Source: Dasypus novemcinctus (lineage: Eukaryota > Chordata > Mammalia > Cingulata > Dasypodidae). From it: 64,000 bases of DNA. The notes beneath the pieces were generated by a model that saw only the letters and a list, made by a program, of their open reading frames with translations, was not told where the DNA came from and made no database searches. The stretch is taken from positions 114,383,263 through 114,447,262 of the forward strand of contig NC_080677.1 of the NCBI RefSeq assembly GCF_030445035.2, given 5' to 3'. A program made the position numbers and the translations under genes. Below, in pieces: positions 25,601-35,130 of the stretch (position 1 is its first letter; each line of letters starts with the position of its first letter).

Positions 25601-28600
25601 GAAAGGCTCCTCCACCTGGTGCTTGGCTGATGCTGTCCAGAAAGATGCTAAGGAGGAGGAAGAAGAGGAAGAGGATGAAGAAGACCAGGAGGAAGAAGAG
25701 GAAGAGGAGGAGGAGGAGGAGGAGGAGGAGGGAGAAGAAGAGGAGGAAAAAAAAGTGGAGCTCTTATACTCCCCAGTCACCTTGTCACCAGACCTCTTGG
25801 AATTTGAACGGTGTGAACAGCTGGGTGGGGTGGCTCGGTGCATCACACAGAGTCTCATGGGAAGGGGAACTAGGGCTCCAGCGTGGACACCCTGAAACCT
25901 TGGTTCACTCGTGGGCCAGGCTGTGAATCGTGGAAGCTCCAGAATGTCCATATAGGAGGGGCTTGATGTGAGGTGAAAGAGAAATAGTCTTGAAGCTCTA
26001 TTTGCATCGCAAGGACCCTGTTCTTCACGTAGCTTAAGTCTTTATTTAGGTGCCGTTGCAGAAGGGGGTTGATGGGGATTATGAGGGCTAAAGAACCCCA
26101 CAACCCTACACCCCGCATAGCTGCTTTTGACAGCATTACTGACCTTGTCTTAAGAAAGACTAATTGGCTGACACATACAAGGTGATCATATGGTTTTCCT
26201 TCAGATGTGGTGAGTTACACTGATTGCCTCCCCTACTGACTCAAGATCCCACAGCAGCCACGCTGGCTTCCAGAGGCATTGGCCCAATAGGAGGAGGCTC
26301 ATTCTACAGCTGAGTCTGATTTACAGTTCCCAAATTAAAGCAGGCGTCATATCATGCTTGAACATTCGTGGGCTCAGAATTTTAAGATATTTTCCAAAGC
26401 TGTGAGAGCTGAGCCATCCACATCTCTCATCTTTTCTTCTATGGGGCAGGGAGCTTCGTGGGGACACTGGGAGGACTTGGGGAGGGACTCTAAAGCTCAA
26501 AGCTAGTTCATTCATGGCCCCAAGATGGCTTCTGCTCTCCAAGATCTGGAACGTGCCAAACCCCTGGTAAACCTCAGAGCTGGCCTGACTTCAGGCCTAT
26601 CGGTGTGATGGACTATGCCACGAATGAAATCTTGGGAGGTGGCTTTGGGGAGGGACGTTTGGCCACTAGCTTCAGGATTGAGAGAGTGCTATTTCTGTTC
26701 CAGATATCTTGAGTTTTACAAGCAGACAATGGACCTGCTGACCAGGAATGGGATTGTCTCCTCACAGGAGGCGATGCTCCCCATCGTCTCTGCCGCCATC
26801 TCCCACCTGTGGCAGAACCTCTCTGAGGAGAAGAAAAGCAGTCTCCAGCTGACCTGGGCCCAGCGGTACAGTGACCTCCCAGGCCTCGAAGGACCCCACC
26901 AGGAGCCAGCCTGTACTGAGGGCAGCATGAAGGACAGTGGAGTCGACAGCCAAGGGGCCAGCTGCTCACTCGTCTCCACCCCGGAGGAGGTAAGCAGACC
27001 CTGTCAGGGTGGAGGGGAGGGATAGGCAGGAGTGATTCTGTCATCCTCGGCCCAAAGACACCTGTGGTTTGCTCAGGGTCATTTAGCAAGTGTGAGGTGC
27101 TGTTTGGGTTCTGGCTCACACCATAGGTTTCTGGTTTTTCCGTCATAATCTCCATGACCATAGAACAGCATTTCCTTTTCTTCTGTCTCCTGACCTTCCA
27201 TGAGTACCTTAGAAGGTTGTATCAGTTGGGATTTTTGGGCTGCAAGTTACTAAACTATTAAGACATGAAGCAATTTGCGTCTCAAATCAAGGAAGGCCAG
27301 TGGGCCCTCGGGTTCTTCCCTTCTCTCTGCTCTGCTTTCTCTCAAGGCTGGTTTCTCATCCTTCACACCTCACCCCACTCCTGGCCATCCCCAGTGGCCT
27401 TGGATTGGCCACTGGTACTTCTTCCTGTTTTACCTCAGGTAATAGAGAAAGATTTTCTCATAACCTTTAAGAGTGAAAGAAAAACTTTCCCAGAAAATTC
27501 CAGCATACCTCTCCCACTCTCATTGGCAAGAATTGGGCAGATTGCCAGATTACCAAGCCGCTGACTGACCCACTGGCAATGGAGGTAGGATTGATTTTGG
27601 ACCACCAGGTCTAGTCTTCAAGAGTAGGTCAGTTTCTGTTCCAAAGAGCACTGCTGCCCCTCAGTGTGGACGCATTCACCTCCTCCACTCTCGATGCACT
27701 TCTCAGTTTTTAAAAGGTTGGACAGCCACAGACTGCAAGGCAGAGCTTCAGGTGCCACGCCTGCTACCACACAGGCCCACTTCTGTCCCCGATCCTCTAG
27801 CCCAGGGGCACAGTGGTTCTTGGTTTCTGTGCCTGTCCTCTGCTCCTTAGGACACTTAGCCTCTACCTGGTCAATGCCATCTACTTGCCCTGACTTTTAG
27901 GTGCCTCTTAGTGGGATTTCACTTTGGAGGAGAGGCCATGCTAGTCCAGAGAGCTTCCATATGCCTTTGACTCTGGGGGTTTAGACCTGGGACACCCCCA
28001 GCTTGAGGGAGGTTTCCCAGCCATCAGGGCCGAGGTGGAGAGGAACAGAGATGTCACCCAGTCCTGCCCCTCCAGTCTACAGACGAGGCCCCATGAGTAC
28101 TGGGACTTGCCATGATGCCTAGTTCCTGTTCAGGGATTGTATCTCTTTCATTGCACATATTTTCAAATCTCTCTGACCCCTTGGTCACCTGTTACATCAG
28201 CCCTCCATCATCTCCCCTGATGCTTCTCAACTGAATCGCCTGTGGAGCTTAGCAAAAACACAGGTGCCTGGCTCCTACCCCAGAGCGACTGACTCAGAAT
28301 CCCTGAGGGCAGGGCCTCAGAATCTGCATGCCCTTTTGGGATGAGGCATAAAGGCGAGAAAGCCGCTCTACTCATCTTTCCCCTAGCAGCTTAGAGAAAG
28401 CATCAACCATAAAGTTATTTCTGAGACGTAAAGTTCTCTGCTTTCTTTCAGATCCTTTTTGAAGATGCCTTTGATGTGGCAAGTTTCCTGGACAAAAGTG
28501 AGGCTCCAAGTACATCTAGCTCCAGGTGAGGTGACTAAGATTCCTTGGAAGGGGGTGTGAGTTGGCATGTGAGCATGTGTGTATGTGCGGGTGTGTGTGG

Positions 28601-31600
28601 GAGTGAATGTGAGGGAGTGTAGGCGAGTCTGTGAGTCTGTGTGAGCATGTGTATGAATTGTGGATGTGCAAGTGTATGAGAGGGTGTGTAGGTGTGTGTG
28701 TGTGTGTGTGCACGTGTAAGTGTGCATGACCCGTCCTGGGATGTCTAGAAGCCTCTCCCCTGCAGCCCCCAGAGGGGAGTGTGATTCAGTGGAATTTCTC
28801 AGGGATACTCTTTTTCCCTGTGATTTGAAGTGGGCTTGTCCTTAGGATGGTGCCATTGCCCTGGGGATGACTTTGTCTGGGGCTTCATCAGAGTAGAAAA
28901 CATTTTTATCCTGGCCCAGGGCTGGGACACAAGTTGTTGGCAGGTAACAAATCAAAGTTGAGGAAGCATCTGTTCCTTTTGCAAAGGGCCCTGGGGTCAG
29001 CGCAGCCTGTTGGCAGGTTAGAGCTGTCGGCCTGGTCCAAGAGGCAGGCAGGGGGCTCTGGGCCAACATTGAAACAGGCCTGTGCCCTGAGCTGAAGAGG
29101 GTCTATGGACTGTGCAGACGGGGTGGGAAGCTGTTCTCATGGCAGTGATGGGAAGTGATGTGGAAAGAAGCGAGGAGGGGTTGGTTGATCTTTTGAAGTG
29201 AGAAGACACAAAACAGGACCTGGGAAGATTTTAAAACAAGAAGCAGCTTGACTAAATCTGTACCGAAGGGGCAGTTTCTCAGAGAGAGAGAGTTTAGGAA
29301 CGAAGTTTTCTTGCAACTTTGCTTGAAAAGCTGGCAGTCTTATGACCTGAGAGACAGGCCCATCTGATACCTGTGCTTGTGTCATGGACAAAAAGAAGCT
29401 TAAAATTTTAGCTCTTTAGCTTTGGGAGTGAGAGTGACATTCACATCCCCATGAGTCCCAACAAATATTTCCCGTCGTCCTCTCCTGGGAGCCGGCCCCG
29501 TGAAGCCACCCATCCACAGGCATCCCTGGTGACCTGGCCGTCTGCAGGCAGCACTTCAGCCTAACAAGGTGTTAGCACCCTCTCCTCCACTCAGCCAACT
29601 CCCCTGGGGTAGCCCTGGGGAGCAGCAGGATTTACAGACCAGGGTTTTGTCTTCGGCAAAGCGATTTTGTGTGACTTCGCAAGTGCTTCTCAGCTGTGTG
29701 AGGAATTTAATTTTGCCAAAACTGGCTCAGGGCAGACATTCCTATTTCTGAGCTGGGCTGGGCCTTTAAAGACAATTCTTTGGAGAAGTTGCCAGAGGGG
29801 ACTTGCAAAGCAATATTTTGATGTTTTTATCCTGCTGACCGAATAAAACAATCGATTAACATTTTTTCCACTTTCCCTAGAAAAAGCAGGGGTTTCAGTC
29901 AGAAGGTTCCTAGCTTACTGTGGGACCTCTCTCAGGAGGAAGCAAGGTCAAATGCATCAGCTTTCCTAGCACGCCGCAGCTGTTTTGCTCTAAGTCTCCA
30001 GTCATACTGGGCTTCTGCCCCGTTCCCAGGAAGTCAGTGTGAAAGAGTCTTTCTCTTCGTCAGGGCTTGTGATCTATGCTAGACTTACTGAATGGGGTCA
30101 GGAAGTCATTGGTCTGAATGCAAAACGTAGGGCATGTTCCTGAGCTTTTCAGACCGCAGCCACAGGTGGAACCAGATCCCATGGGCGTTGCTGTATGAAG
30201 CTGACTCTGAGGGGTAGGAGAAATCTTGCTCCCTATGTCATGCTCCAGAGGCTATGGCTCAGAACACAAAATTAGGACACAAGGGCCAGGCGGGCCAAAG
30301 CCTCCCTTTCCCTTTGAGCTCCGGAGGTGACCTTTGAACTGAGGTAACACAGACTTTTTGAGGATTCTTGGATATTCAAGACTTGGACTGGGCAATGTAG
30401 AAGTGTTTGGTTTACACTGTGACCAAAATGTTTTTTGAGATGTAAGCAGAGGTAAAAAAAAAAAATTAGGATTTTAAATATTAACGGTTTCTTCTTTCTT
30501 TCTGTTCAGCTCAGTGTTTGCCAGCTGCAACCCAGAAAATCCAGAGGAAAAGTTTCAGCTCTATGTGCAGATTATTGATTTTTTTAAAGGCCTCTGCTGT
30601 GTTAACACTCAGTTAAAGCAGGTAAAACAGTGCAGAGTGCGGTGGAGCCCTCCTCCCCTTTCTGAGGAGGGCAAAAACAGGCTCTCCAGGGGTCCCTAGA
30701 TGGAGCTCCTCCCCAAAGGGCCACCGGGTAGGGCACGCTGTTGCCTTCCCTCCAGCCTGCTCCTTGGGGGGTTGACTTCAGCCTACTGTGCTGGATGGAA
30801 TGGATTTATCCAGGGAAACCTGGGAGAGTGAGAGGGGGATGCCCGCCCTGGGACTGGGAGTCCCTGGAAGCAGGACCCAGACCCCGGGGCTGGCTCTTGG
30901 CAAGGCTTCGTAAATGTGGGATGAATCCTTGATACCTTTCCAGAAGCCTGAGCTGTTCCATCATCTTCAGGGACCCCGGGGTAATATTTGTGGTCAGCTC
31001 TTCAAGTCTATTCATTTCTGCTTCCAAAAAGCTGGCTTACAGTTGATGATGAGTAGCAGGGAGTCTTGGTCACGAGGTCCGTTCCTCATGGCTTTCTCAG
31101 GAGAGAGAGAGGTTTATGCTTCAACAATAAAGAGACAGCCCTTTCAGATTTGTAGCCATGGATTTTAATTTAGCAAAAACAGAACTGTTTATCAAAACAG
31201 ATAAGCTATAATATTGGCAAATGTTTGTCTAAAAATAATTAGGATGTCTTTTCAATAGGCCACTGTGTAATTTGGCCCCTTTCCCATTAAAACTTCATTC
31301 CCCTCTGTCAAGACCACGTTGAGTCTCCACTTGAAGTCCAGGGCCCTTCCCAGCTATCTGCTCTCTACCTCCCACCAATCCTCTTTCTCTCGGACACAAT
31401 TAAGTTGGTCCACTTTACCAAGGCTTTGAAGATGGATTAAAGGCACAATCGTTGCTTTCCCGACTACCTTCCTCCACATATGGAAGGAAAAAACAACAAA
31501 TGGATTAGCGTATCTGTAAAGCAGAGGGGCTAAAACTTGAGTGTTGCCAGGAATCATTTAGAATCCCAGATTCTTGATGTCCCAACCCCCAAGAATCTCA

Positions 31601-33711
31601 TTCAGTGCATGGGAATCAGGACCCAGAATCTGTATATTTAATAAGCTGTCCAAACATGTCTCATAGCCTGTTCCATTCAGCAAATTGGCAGCTTATAAAA
31701 TGCCTCTGACACCATTTTCAGGGGCTTAAGAAACTAGAACGTTTTGAACCATAGCCAAGCACTTTGCATAAAAGAGACTTGAGTGTTTGGTTCCCTCCCT
31801 GGATGCTTGGGCTCCTGACACCCACTAGGCTCCAGCATTCTCCTTTCTCTGCTTTTATGTTCCCTTCTCCCTGAACAAGGGGCCCATGTAAGTTTACCAG
31901 AGATTGGATGAGCCCCCGTCTGGTACATCCACCTGCTAGCATTAGAGCATGGCAAATAAGAAGTGTTTCTCTAGAGCAGGAAAGGCTTTGCTGAGGTCGT
32001 CCCCCCATCTGTCACCCTGGAATCAGGTCCTAAATTGATGAGATGGGTAACTGGAGTTAGGCATGCTGTGGGGAGCCTCGGGGACCAACACCTGAGCTGC
32101 AGGACTAACAACTTACAGGGGTCGTTTTCTGGTGGGGTGGAGACAGGAAGAGCAAAAACTCATAATTTTAAGGGAAGAGCTAATAGGGAGTCCTGAGAGG
32201 TTGGCTGGGATCATTGCAAAGGAAATAGAATCCATCGCTCAGATAAACACAGTGCTGCTTCCTAAAAACATCTCCCTTAATAGTATAATAATGGCATAAA
32301 ATTCAAGTTACCAAAAGATATACAAAGAAAAGTTAGTCTCTATCCTCCCAGTGTCTGGTGACTGCTTCCCCCTTCCCCTGGGAGCCCAGAGGCAACTGAT
32401 GTTACCAGTTTCTTGCACATCCATCCAAAGATATTTCACAGATACTTATATTTTCTTTCAAACACAAATGGTATCCCCCTATACACATAGCTTTGTACCT
32501 TACCCTTTTATATTTTTTTTTATTTTTTAAGATTTATTTATTTAATTTTAAAATTTCTATTTCTCTCCCCCCCCGCCCCCAGTTGTCTGCTCTCTGTGTC
32601 CATTCACTGTGTTCTTCTATTTCTGCTTGTATTCTTGTCAGCGGCACCAGGAATCTGTGTCTCTTTTTGTTGCGCCTTCTTGCTGCGTCAGCTCTCCATG
32701 TGTGCAGTGCCACTGCTGGGCAGGCTGACTTTTTTTTTCCATGCAGGGTGGCTCTCCTTATGGGGCACACTCCTTGCACGTGGGGCTCCCCTACACGGGG
32801 GACACCCCTGTGTGGCACAGTACTCCTTGTGTGCATCAGCTCACCACACAGGTCAGGAGGCCCTGGGTTTGAACCCTGGACCTCCTGTGTGATAGGCAGA
32901 TGCTCTATCCATTGATCCAAATCCACTTCCTCCCTTTAAAAAAAAAAAAAAAAAAAAAATAGTTTATCACAGACACAGCGCTATCTCAAAAAACCAGATG
33001 CAAATATTCCATCATGAGGGTGAACCTTGGTGTAGTCCCCCATAAGCTGTTGATGGGCATTTGGGTCAAGCTTTGAGATTTCCCATCTTTCTGATGAGAT
33101 GGTGGAAATCCCCTGGATATGAAAGAAGCAAGTTCTGCTGTATCCAGGAAGGTCTTCCTGGGGATCATAGAGAGTTGAATGAAATGGAAGTGAGGGAAGT
33201 GGCTGTGGCTCAATTAGTTGGGCTCCTGTCTACTATATGGGGGGCTCTGGGTTTGTGTCCCAGGGCCTCCTTGTGAAGGCAAAGCTGGCCCGTGTGCCGC
33301 GAAGAGCTGGTGCAGCAAGGTGATACAACAAAAAACAGGGAGACAAGCAGATATAGGGAAAAAAAACCAAACTCACAGCAAATGGACACAGAGAAGAGAG
33401 AGCAAAAGAAAAAAAAAAGGAGCAAGCTGCAAAGGGTGGGTGGGGGGAATAAATAAATAAATAAATAATAAAAAGAAATGGAAGTTAGACCTTCCCTGTT
33501 TTAGCTCTTCCTGGCTAGAAGCTGGAACTGAAGGTGCAGCTGAAAAGATGTTGGGTAGGGACTGAAGAGCTGGGCTTTCTCATCTGTCTGGGGCCTGGAT
33601 CCCTTAGTTAAACCTCTTCTGCTCTGTGTTTTGCAGGAACCAGCCCTTCCCACTGATGATGAGATGATAATGTTGAGGTGCATGGAGACCTTTGATGATG
33701 AAGATTTGTAA
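10634..33711 (+). CDS. STRA8: STRA8, stimulated by retinoic acid 8 (spliced gene)
   Basis: STRA8 is the nuclear regulator that, with partner MEIOSIN, switches germ cells into meiosis in response to retinoic acid. Coding exons: possible 10634-10669, then 11414-11611, 15088-15163, 15821-15905, 25577-25810, 26704-26989, 28452-28525, 30510-30621 and 33637-33711. All junctions are GT-AG and all phases match. From the ATG at 11420 the frame is 377 codons; with the upstream exon it is 391 (recalled lengths: mouse 393, human 330). Residues about 28-85 form the bHLH-like region (basic [10 protein letters not shown]). Residues about 144-175 are almost all Glu. Residues about 197-255 form the conserved HMG-like helical region, and 366-370 read LRCME, an LxCxE motif. 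The tail ends ETFDDEDL as in human. No stop or frameshift was seen. The acidic exon is the main difference from human. Confidence 0.95.
11414..11611 (+). CDS. STRA8: STRA8 exon with ATG 11420 and basic region
   Basis: The acceptor is attgcag|ctt and the donor aaag|gtatgg. It encodes LI then M1 to K64. The Pro/Arg-rich N-terminus leads into [19 protein letters not shown], the basic region and first helix, nearly identical to mouse and human STRA8. The region is CpG-rich. The acceptor has a weak pyrimidine tract. Confidence 0.93.
11935..12066. repeat. CA-rich microsatellite
   Basis: Imperfect CA/CACA runs interrupted by TA and CACG units, within STRA8 intron sequence. Confidence 0.85.
12067..13770. 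other. STRA8 intron, nothing recognised
   Basis: No exon-like block or clear repeat apart from an A-run at about 13388-13406, which is followed by an echo of the preceding 'agtagcctgcc' text. Confidence 0.5.
13776..14149 (+). mobile_element. Non-autonomous hAT-type DNA transposon
   Basis: The termini are inverted repeats: CAGGGGTTCTTAACC at the left, and GGTTAAGAATCTCTG at the right, whose reverse complement matches 13 of 15. Imperfect 8-base flanks (ttctagaa / ctctagtc) fit a decayed hAT target duplication. The interior 'ttccacggacccct' is repeated inverted at the other end. A shorter relative lies at 52652-52843. Confidence 0.8.
14175..14345 (+). repeat. L2 3' fragment
   Basis: 'cagcactcacttaattctgtctgtg' through 'catcagcacctagaaagcagggactgcc' matches the order of the L2 3' end. 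Confidence 0.55.
15088..15163 (+). CDS. STRA8: STRA8 exon (second helix)
   Basis: Acceptor tcctcag|tgg, donor aaag|gtaata, phase 0 to 1. It encodes [20 protein letters not shown] and then LLKLK, the second helix of the bHLH-like region. It is almost identical to human. Confidence 0.95.
15821..15905 (+). CDS. STRA8: STRA8 exon (ESFNLEDG block)
   Basis: Acceptor ccaatag|aat, donor acag|gtaaga, phase 1 to 2. It encodes (E)[18 protein letters not shown] then YAIMYSRNY(S), close to human and mouse. The human protein is much shorter after this point. Confidence 0.95.
16443..16919 (-). mobile_element. DAS-type SINE cluster (about three units)
   Basis: Read in reverse, the text repeats SINE units with 'aggaggcaccgggaa', 'cttgttgtgtcatcttgttgcatca' and the tRNA-like head 'gaaccagggacctctcatgtggtaggcggg'. 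A T-run starts it at the left. Flanks gggacatc / ggaacatc may be a decayed target duplication spanning the whole multimer. Confidence 0.75.
17933..21048 (-). mobile_element. Internally deleted LINE-1, TSD-flanked
   Basis: The same 10-base duplication, tactacactg, lies at 17923-17932 and 21049-21058. Read on the minus strand, the 5' end carries an AAGATGGAGGCAGAG-type start (about 21048-21010) followed by two tandem 5' UTR monomers. The text at about 19080-19790 is antisense to a distal part of L1 ORF2, and 17940-19000 is 3' UTR with repeated segments. ORF1 and most of ORF2 are missing, so this roughly 3.1-kb copy keeps both ends but not the middle. Reading frames are broken. Confidence 0.85.
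20240..21000 (-). repeat. L1 5' UTR tandem monomers, about 398-bp period
   Basis: 'tactggcctctttctgactt' occurs at 20251 and 20649, and 'tttactaatcagtagctgaag' recurs at the same offset, giving a period of about 398 bases. This resembles the monomeric 5' promoters of some L1 lineages. Orientation follows the host L1. Confidence 0.75.
21060..22440 (-). repeat. Old AT-rich L1 fragments
   Basis: Decayed L1 ORF2 text in antisense ('ttattttagagaaattgggtatgctttac', 'gatgctgttggtcaacttgtat') is mixed with A/T-rich sequence inside the STRA8 intron. Divisions between copies are not clear. Confidence 0.5.
22640..23350. repeat. Old L1 3'-region fragment
   Basis: 'ggctatatagtgttccagaatgtgg' and 'gggcatgtaggttgtttccaaaatttcacccattac' are typical of old L1 3' regions. 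Similar text recurs at about 23850-24080 on the far side of the LTR at 23358-23757. Confidence 0.55.
23358..23757 (-). mobile_element. MLT1-type LTR (ERVL-MaLR)
   Basis: Reverse of the MLT1 consensus: it opens 'tgtcttagtttgccagggctggtataacaaataccacagactgg' and runs through 'ctcacagccttgaaggctagaagtcc' and 'gtcatattggattaaggtcca' to 'tgtgattcaatccataagga'. It is inserted between two old L1 segments and is a solo LTR. Confidence 0.8.
23800..25400 (-). repeat. Old L1 fragments, mostly ORF2 antisense
   Basis: Antisense L1 ORF2 landmarks are visible, including 'cttgacttgttcctgatcttagggag', 'ctctttatcaagttgaggaagttcc' and 'gatgaacatatggttttccttcag'. They stop just before the acidic STRA8 exon. Many stops are present in every frame. 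Confidence 0.65.
25436..25500. repeat. AT/AC-rich simple repeat
   Basis: Alternating 'acacatatatatatacatatg' and 'catatatatatatgc' segments, about 80 bases before the acidic STRA8 exon. Confidence 0.85.
25577..25810 (+). CDS. STRA8: STRA8 glutamate-rich exon
   Basis: Acceptor cttccccag|c and donor gaacg|gtgtga, phase 2 to 2. It encodes (S)[19 protein letters not shown], then an almost continuous Glu tract (about 144-175, with one uninterrupted run of 14), then [20 protein letters not shown](R). The first 24 residues are the same length as the mouse exon and share its N-S and W...AV..DA pattern, and the end matches mouse KKVDL...PDLMEFER. The recalled human protein has only about nine residues here. 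The mixed GAG/GAA codons are prone to length change. Splicing joins it cleanly to the next exon. Confidence 0.9.
26704..26989 (+). CDS. STRA8: STRA8 exon (HMG-like helical region)
   Basis: Acceptor tgttccag|atat, donor gaggag|gtaagc, phase 2 to 0. It encodes (R)[18 protein letters not shown], then the conserved [19 protein letters not shown] helical stretch, ending in [19 protein letters not shown]. This last block is identical to mouse and human. Confidence 0.95.
28218..28345 (+). repeat. MER5A hAT fragment
   Basis: 'gatgcttctcaactgaatcgcctgtgg' through 'gactcagaatccctgagggcagggcctcagaatctgcat' follows the MER5A consensus. Confidence 0.75.
28452..28525 (+). CDS. STRA8: STRA8 exon (ILFEDAFDV block)
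   Basis: Acceptor tttctttcag|atc, donor ctccag|gtgagg, phase 0 to 2. It encodes [20 protein letters not shown] then TSSS(S), nearly identical to human. Confidence 0.95.
28545..28720. repeat. GT-rich microsatellite
   Basis: Imperfect TG/GTGT repeats directly after the STRA8 donor. The apparent His/Thr-rich reverse frames are artefacts of this repeat. Confidence 0.9.
28721..30509. other. STRA8 intron, nothing recognised
   Basis: No second coding block or clear repeat was seen. A short A-run lies near 30457. Confidence 0.5.
30510..30621 (+). CDS. STRA8: STRA8 exon ([12 protein letters not shown] block)
   Basis: Acceptor tgttcag|ctc, donor aagcag|gtaaaa, phase 2 to 0. It encodes (S)[19 protein letters not shown], then [18 protein letters not shown], close to human and mouse. 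Confidence 0.95.
31517..31690 (+). repeat. MER5A hAT fragment
   Basis: 'ggaatcatttagaatcccagattc' through 'gggaatcaggacccagaatctg' follows the MER5A consensus in a decayed form. Confidence 0.65.
32511..32931 (-). mobile_element. DAS SINE, minus
   Basis: A T-rich tail at the left is followed by the body 'gtcagcggcaccaggaatctgtg' and a tRNA-like head near 32865-32920 (gggtttgaaccctggacctcc). Candidate target duplications are cccttt(t)a at 32503-32510 and 32932-32939. An A-run follows at about 32938-32959. Confidence 0.85.
33192..33474 (+). mobile_element. DAS SINE, plus, TSD-flanked
   Basis: Perfect 11-base target duplications, gaaatggaagt, lie at 33181-33191 and 33475-33485. A tRNA-like head (about 33200-33275) is followed by an A-rich tail with aataaataaat repeats. 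It lies about 160 bases upstream of the last STRA8 exon. Confidence 0.92.
33637..33711 (+). CDS. STRA8: STRA8 terminal coding exon with LxCxE
   Basis: Acceptor gttttgcag|gaa. It encodes [20 protein letters not shown] then DEDL and a TAA stop. LRCME at 33673-33687 fits LxCxE, the retinoblastoma-pocket-binding motif. The recalled human (LQCTE) and mouse (LKCLE) residues fit it as well. Confidence 0.95.
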   Translation, partial: EPALPTDDEMIMLRCMETFDDEDL

Positions 33712-34217
33712 TGCAGAAGGACTGGGAAAGAAATTAACGTGGAGGTGGCAGAGCAGTTTCCAAGTTTAAATGCTGACAGATAAGGTCACACCGGTCTCAG
33801 CCTTCTGGGACTTTTTGGATGGGCTGTCCCAGAAGCAGGTTGATGGTTTTTGTTTCTGGTTATTATAAAGTATTTAAGAAAACTGTGGCTCCATGTGTCA
33901 GTTTTTCAGGGTTGCTTGGCAGAAGGGGCTCGGCTGCTGTAGGGTGCACACTGGGTCTCACCATGTACTTGTTCAGGGGGCTACCAGGTAAACTGAGACC
34001 CAGACTGCAGGTCTCTCAAGAAGAGGACAGGCAGGATCTGTCCCTGGTGATGCCATGACACTAGGTACTTTCTGCCCTTCCTGGGTTCAGGTCTTGCTCT
34101 GGCAGTTTCCAGAGAGCTCTTGTGTCCCACCTGCTCCTCTAGCATGTTTGGGGAACCCAGGAACACTCTGTGCTACAGGATGTCAGGGTAGAACCAAATA
34201 TATTTGCTTCTTCTGGT

Positions 34218-34223
34218 AATAAA
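34218..34223 (+). terminator. Candidate STRA8 polyadenylation signal
   Basis: AATAAA about 507 bases after the STRA8 stop and before the L1-derived sequence begins near 34310. It is the first perfect hexamer after the stop. Confidence 0.45.
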
Positions 34224-34309
34224 AATACGTGAATGGGATGTAAGGCACACCGCACAGTGTCCTGAGTGCTTTCTGGGAAGGCTCCTGGGTAAGCAGTGCA
34301 TAAATGCTC

Positions 34310-35130
34310 TAGACTTACATTATCCATACATACAATGGAATATTAGCCTGAAAATGGAACAAAGTTCTGATATGAAGACATCATGTTGAGTAAAAGGTCA
34401 GACACAGAGGGACAGATATTGCGTGATTCCACCTATATGAAATAGCTGGAATGGGCACATTCATAGAGACAGAAAGTAGAGTACATGTTAGCAGGGGTGG
34501 AGGAAAGACTGGGGAGCTAAGGCATAATGGGCAAAGGGTTTCTGTTTGGAGTGATGGGCAGGTTCTGGTCATGAATGGTGATGAGGGTAGTTAGTGCAAC
34601 ATTGTGAATGTGATTAATTCCACTGAATGGTGTGTTGGGGAGTGAATGAGAAAGGAAAGTTTGTCCTATATGTATTTCCACAATTTTTTTTTTTAAAGCA
34701 ACTGGAGACAAAGGCAATGAAATGCAGTACATGATCCTGGATTGGATCTAATAATGGAGGAGAAAAGGCCCAAAAGGACATTACTGGGACATAATGAAAA
34801 ATTGGAACATAAGATGTAAGCTTTATACCAATGTTAGAGTTCTTGAACTTGATAGCTGACTGAAGGTGGTTACATGAATATCTTTGCCCTTAGGAAATGT
34901 ACAGGAAAGTATTAAGTGTTCAAAGAGCATGATTTATATAACCTACTCTCAAATGTTTAGAAAATAAATAAATGACAGATAGATGGATAGATTGATAGAA
35001 TGATATGGCAAATGTGGCAAAATATTAAAAGTTGGTGGATCTGAGTATCTGGGTGGAGGGTATATTGGAGTTCTCTGGTTGGGTTTTGCAGTGTTTTTGC
35101 AACCATTCTGTAAGTTTGAAGGTTGAAAAG
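34310..35130 (+). repeat. L1 ORF2 end / 3' UTR fragment
   Basis: 'catacatacaatggaatattagcctg' and 'attccacctatatgaaatagctgg' mark the distal L1 ORF2 / 3' UTR, followed by typical 3' UTR text. No intact frame remains. Confidence 0.65.

Noticed and set aside
25520-25951. Ser-rich frame on the minus strand opposite the acidic exon
   Set aside because: Poly-Ser is the antisense shadow of the GAG/GAA tract in STRA8.
28383-28727. His/Thr-rich reverse-strand frame
   Set aside because: It is a translation of the GT microsatellite after a STRA8 exon.
32493-32915. Cys/Leu-rich frames across 32.5-32.9 and 38.7-39.5 kb
   Set aside because: These recur in every DAS SINE copy and are repeat-derived.
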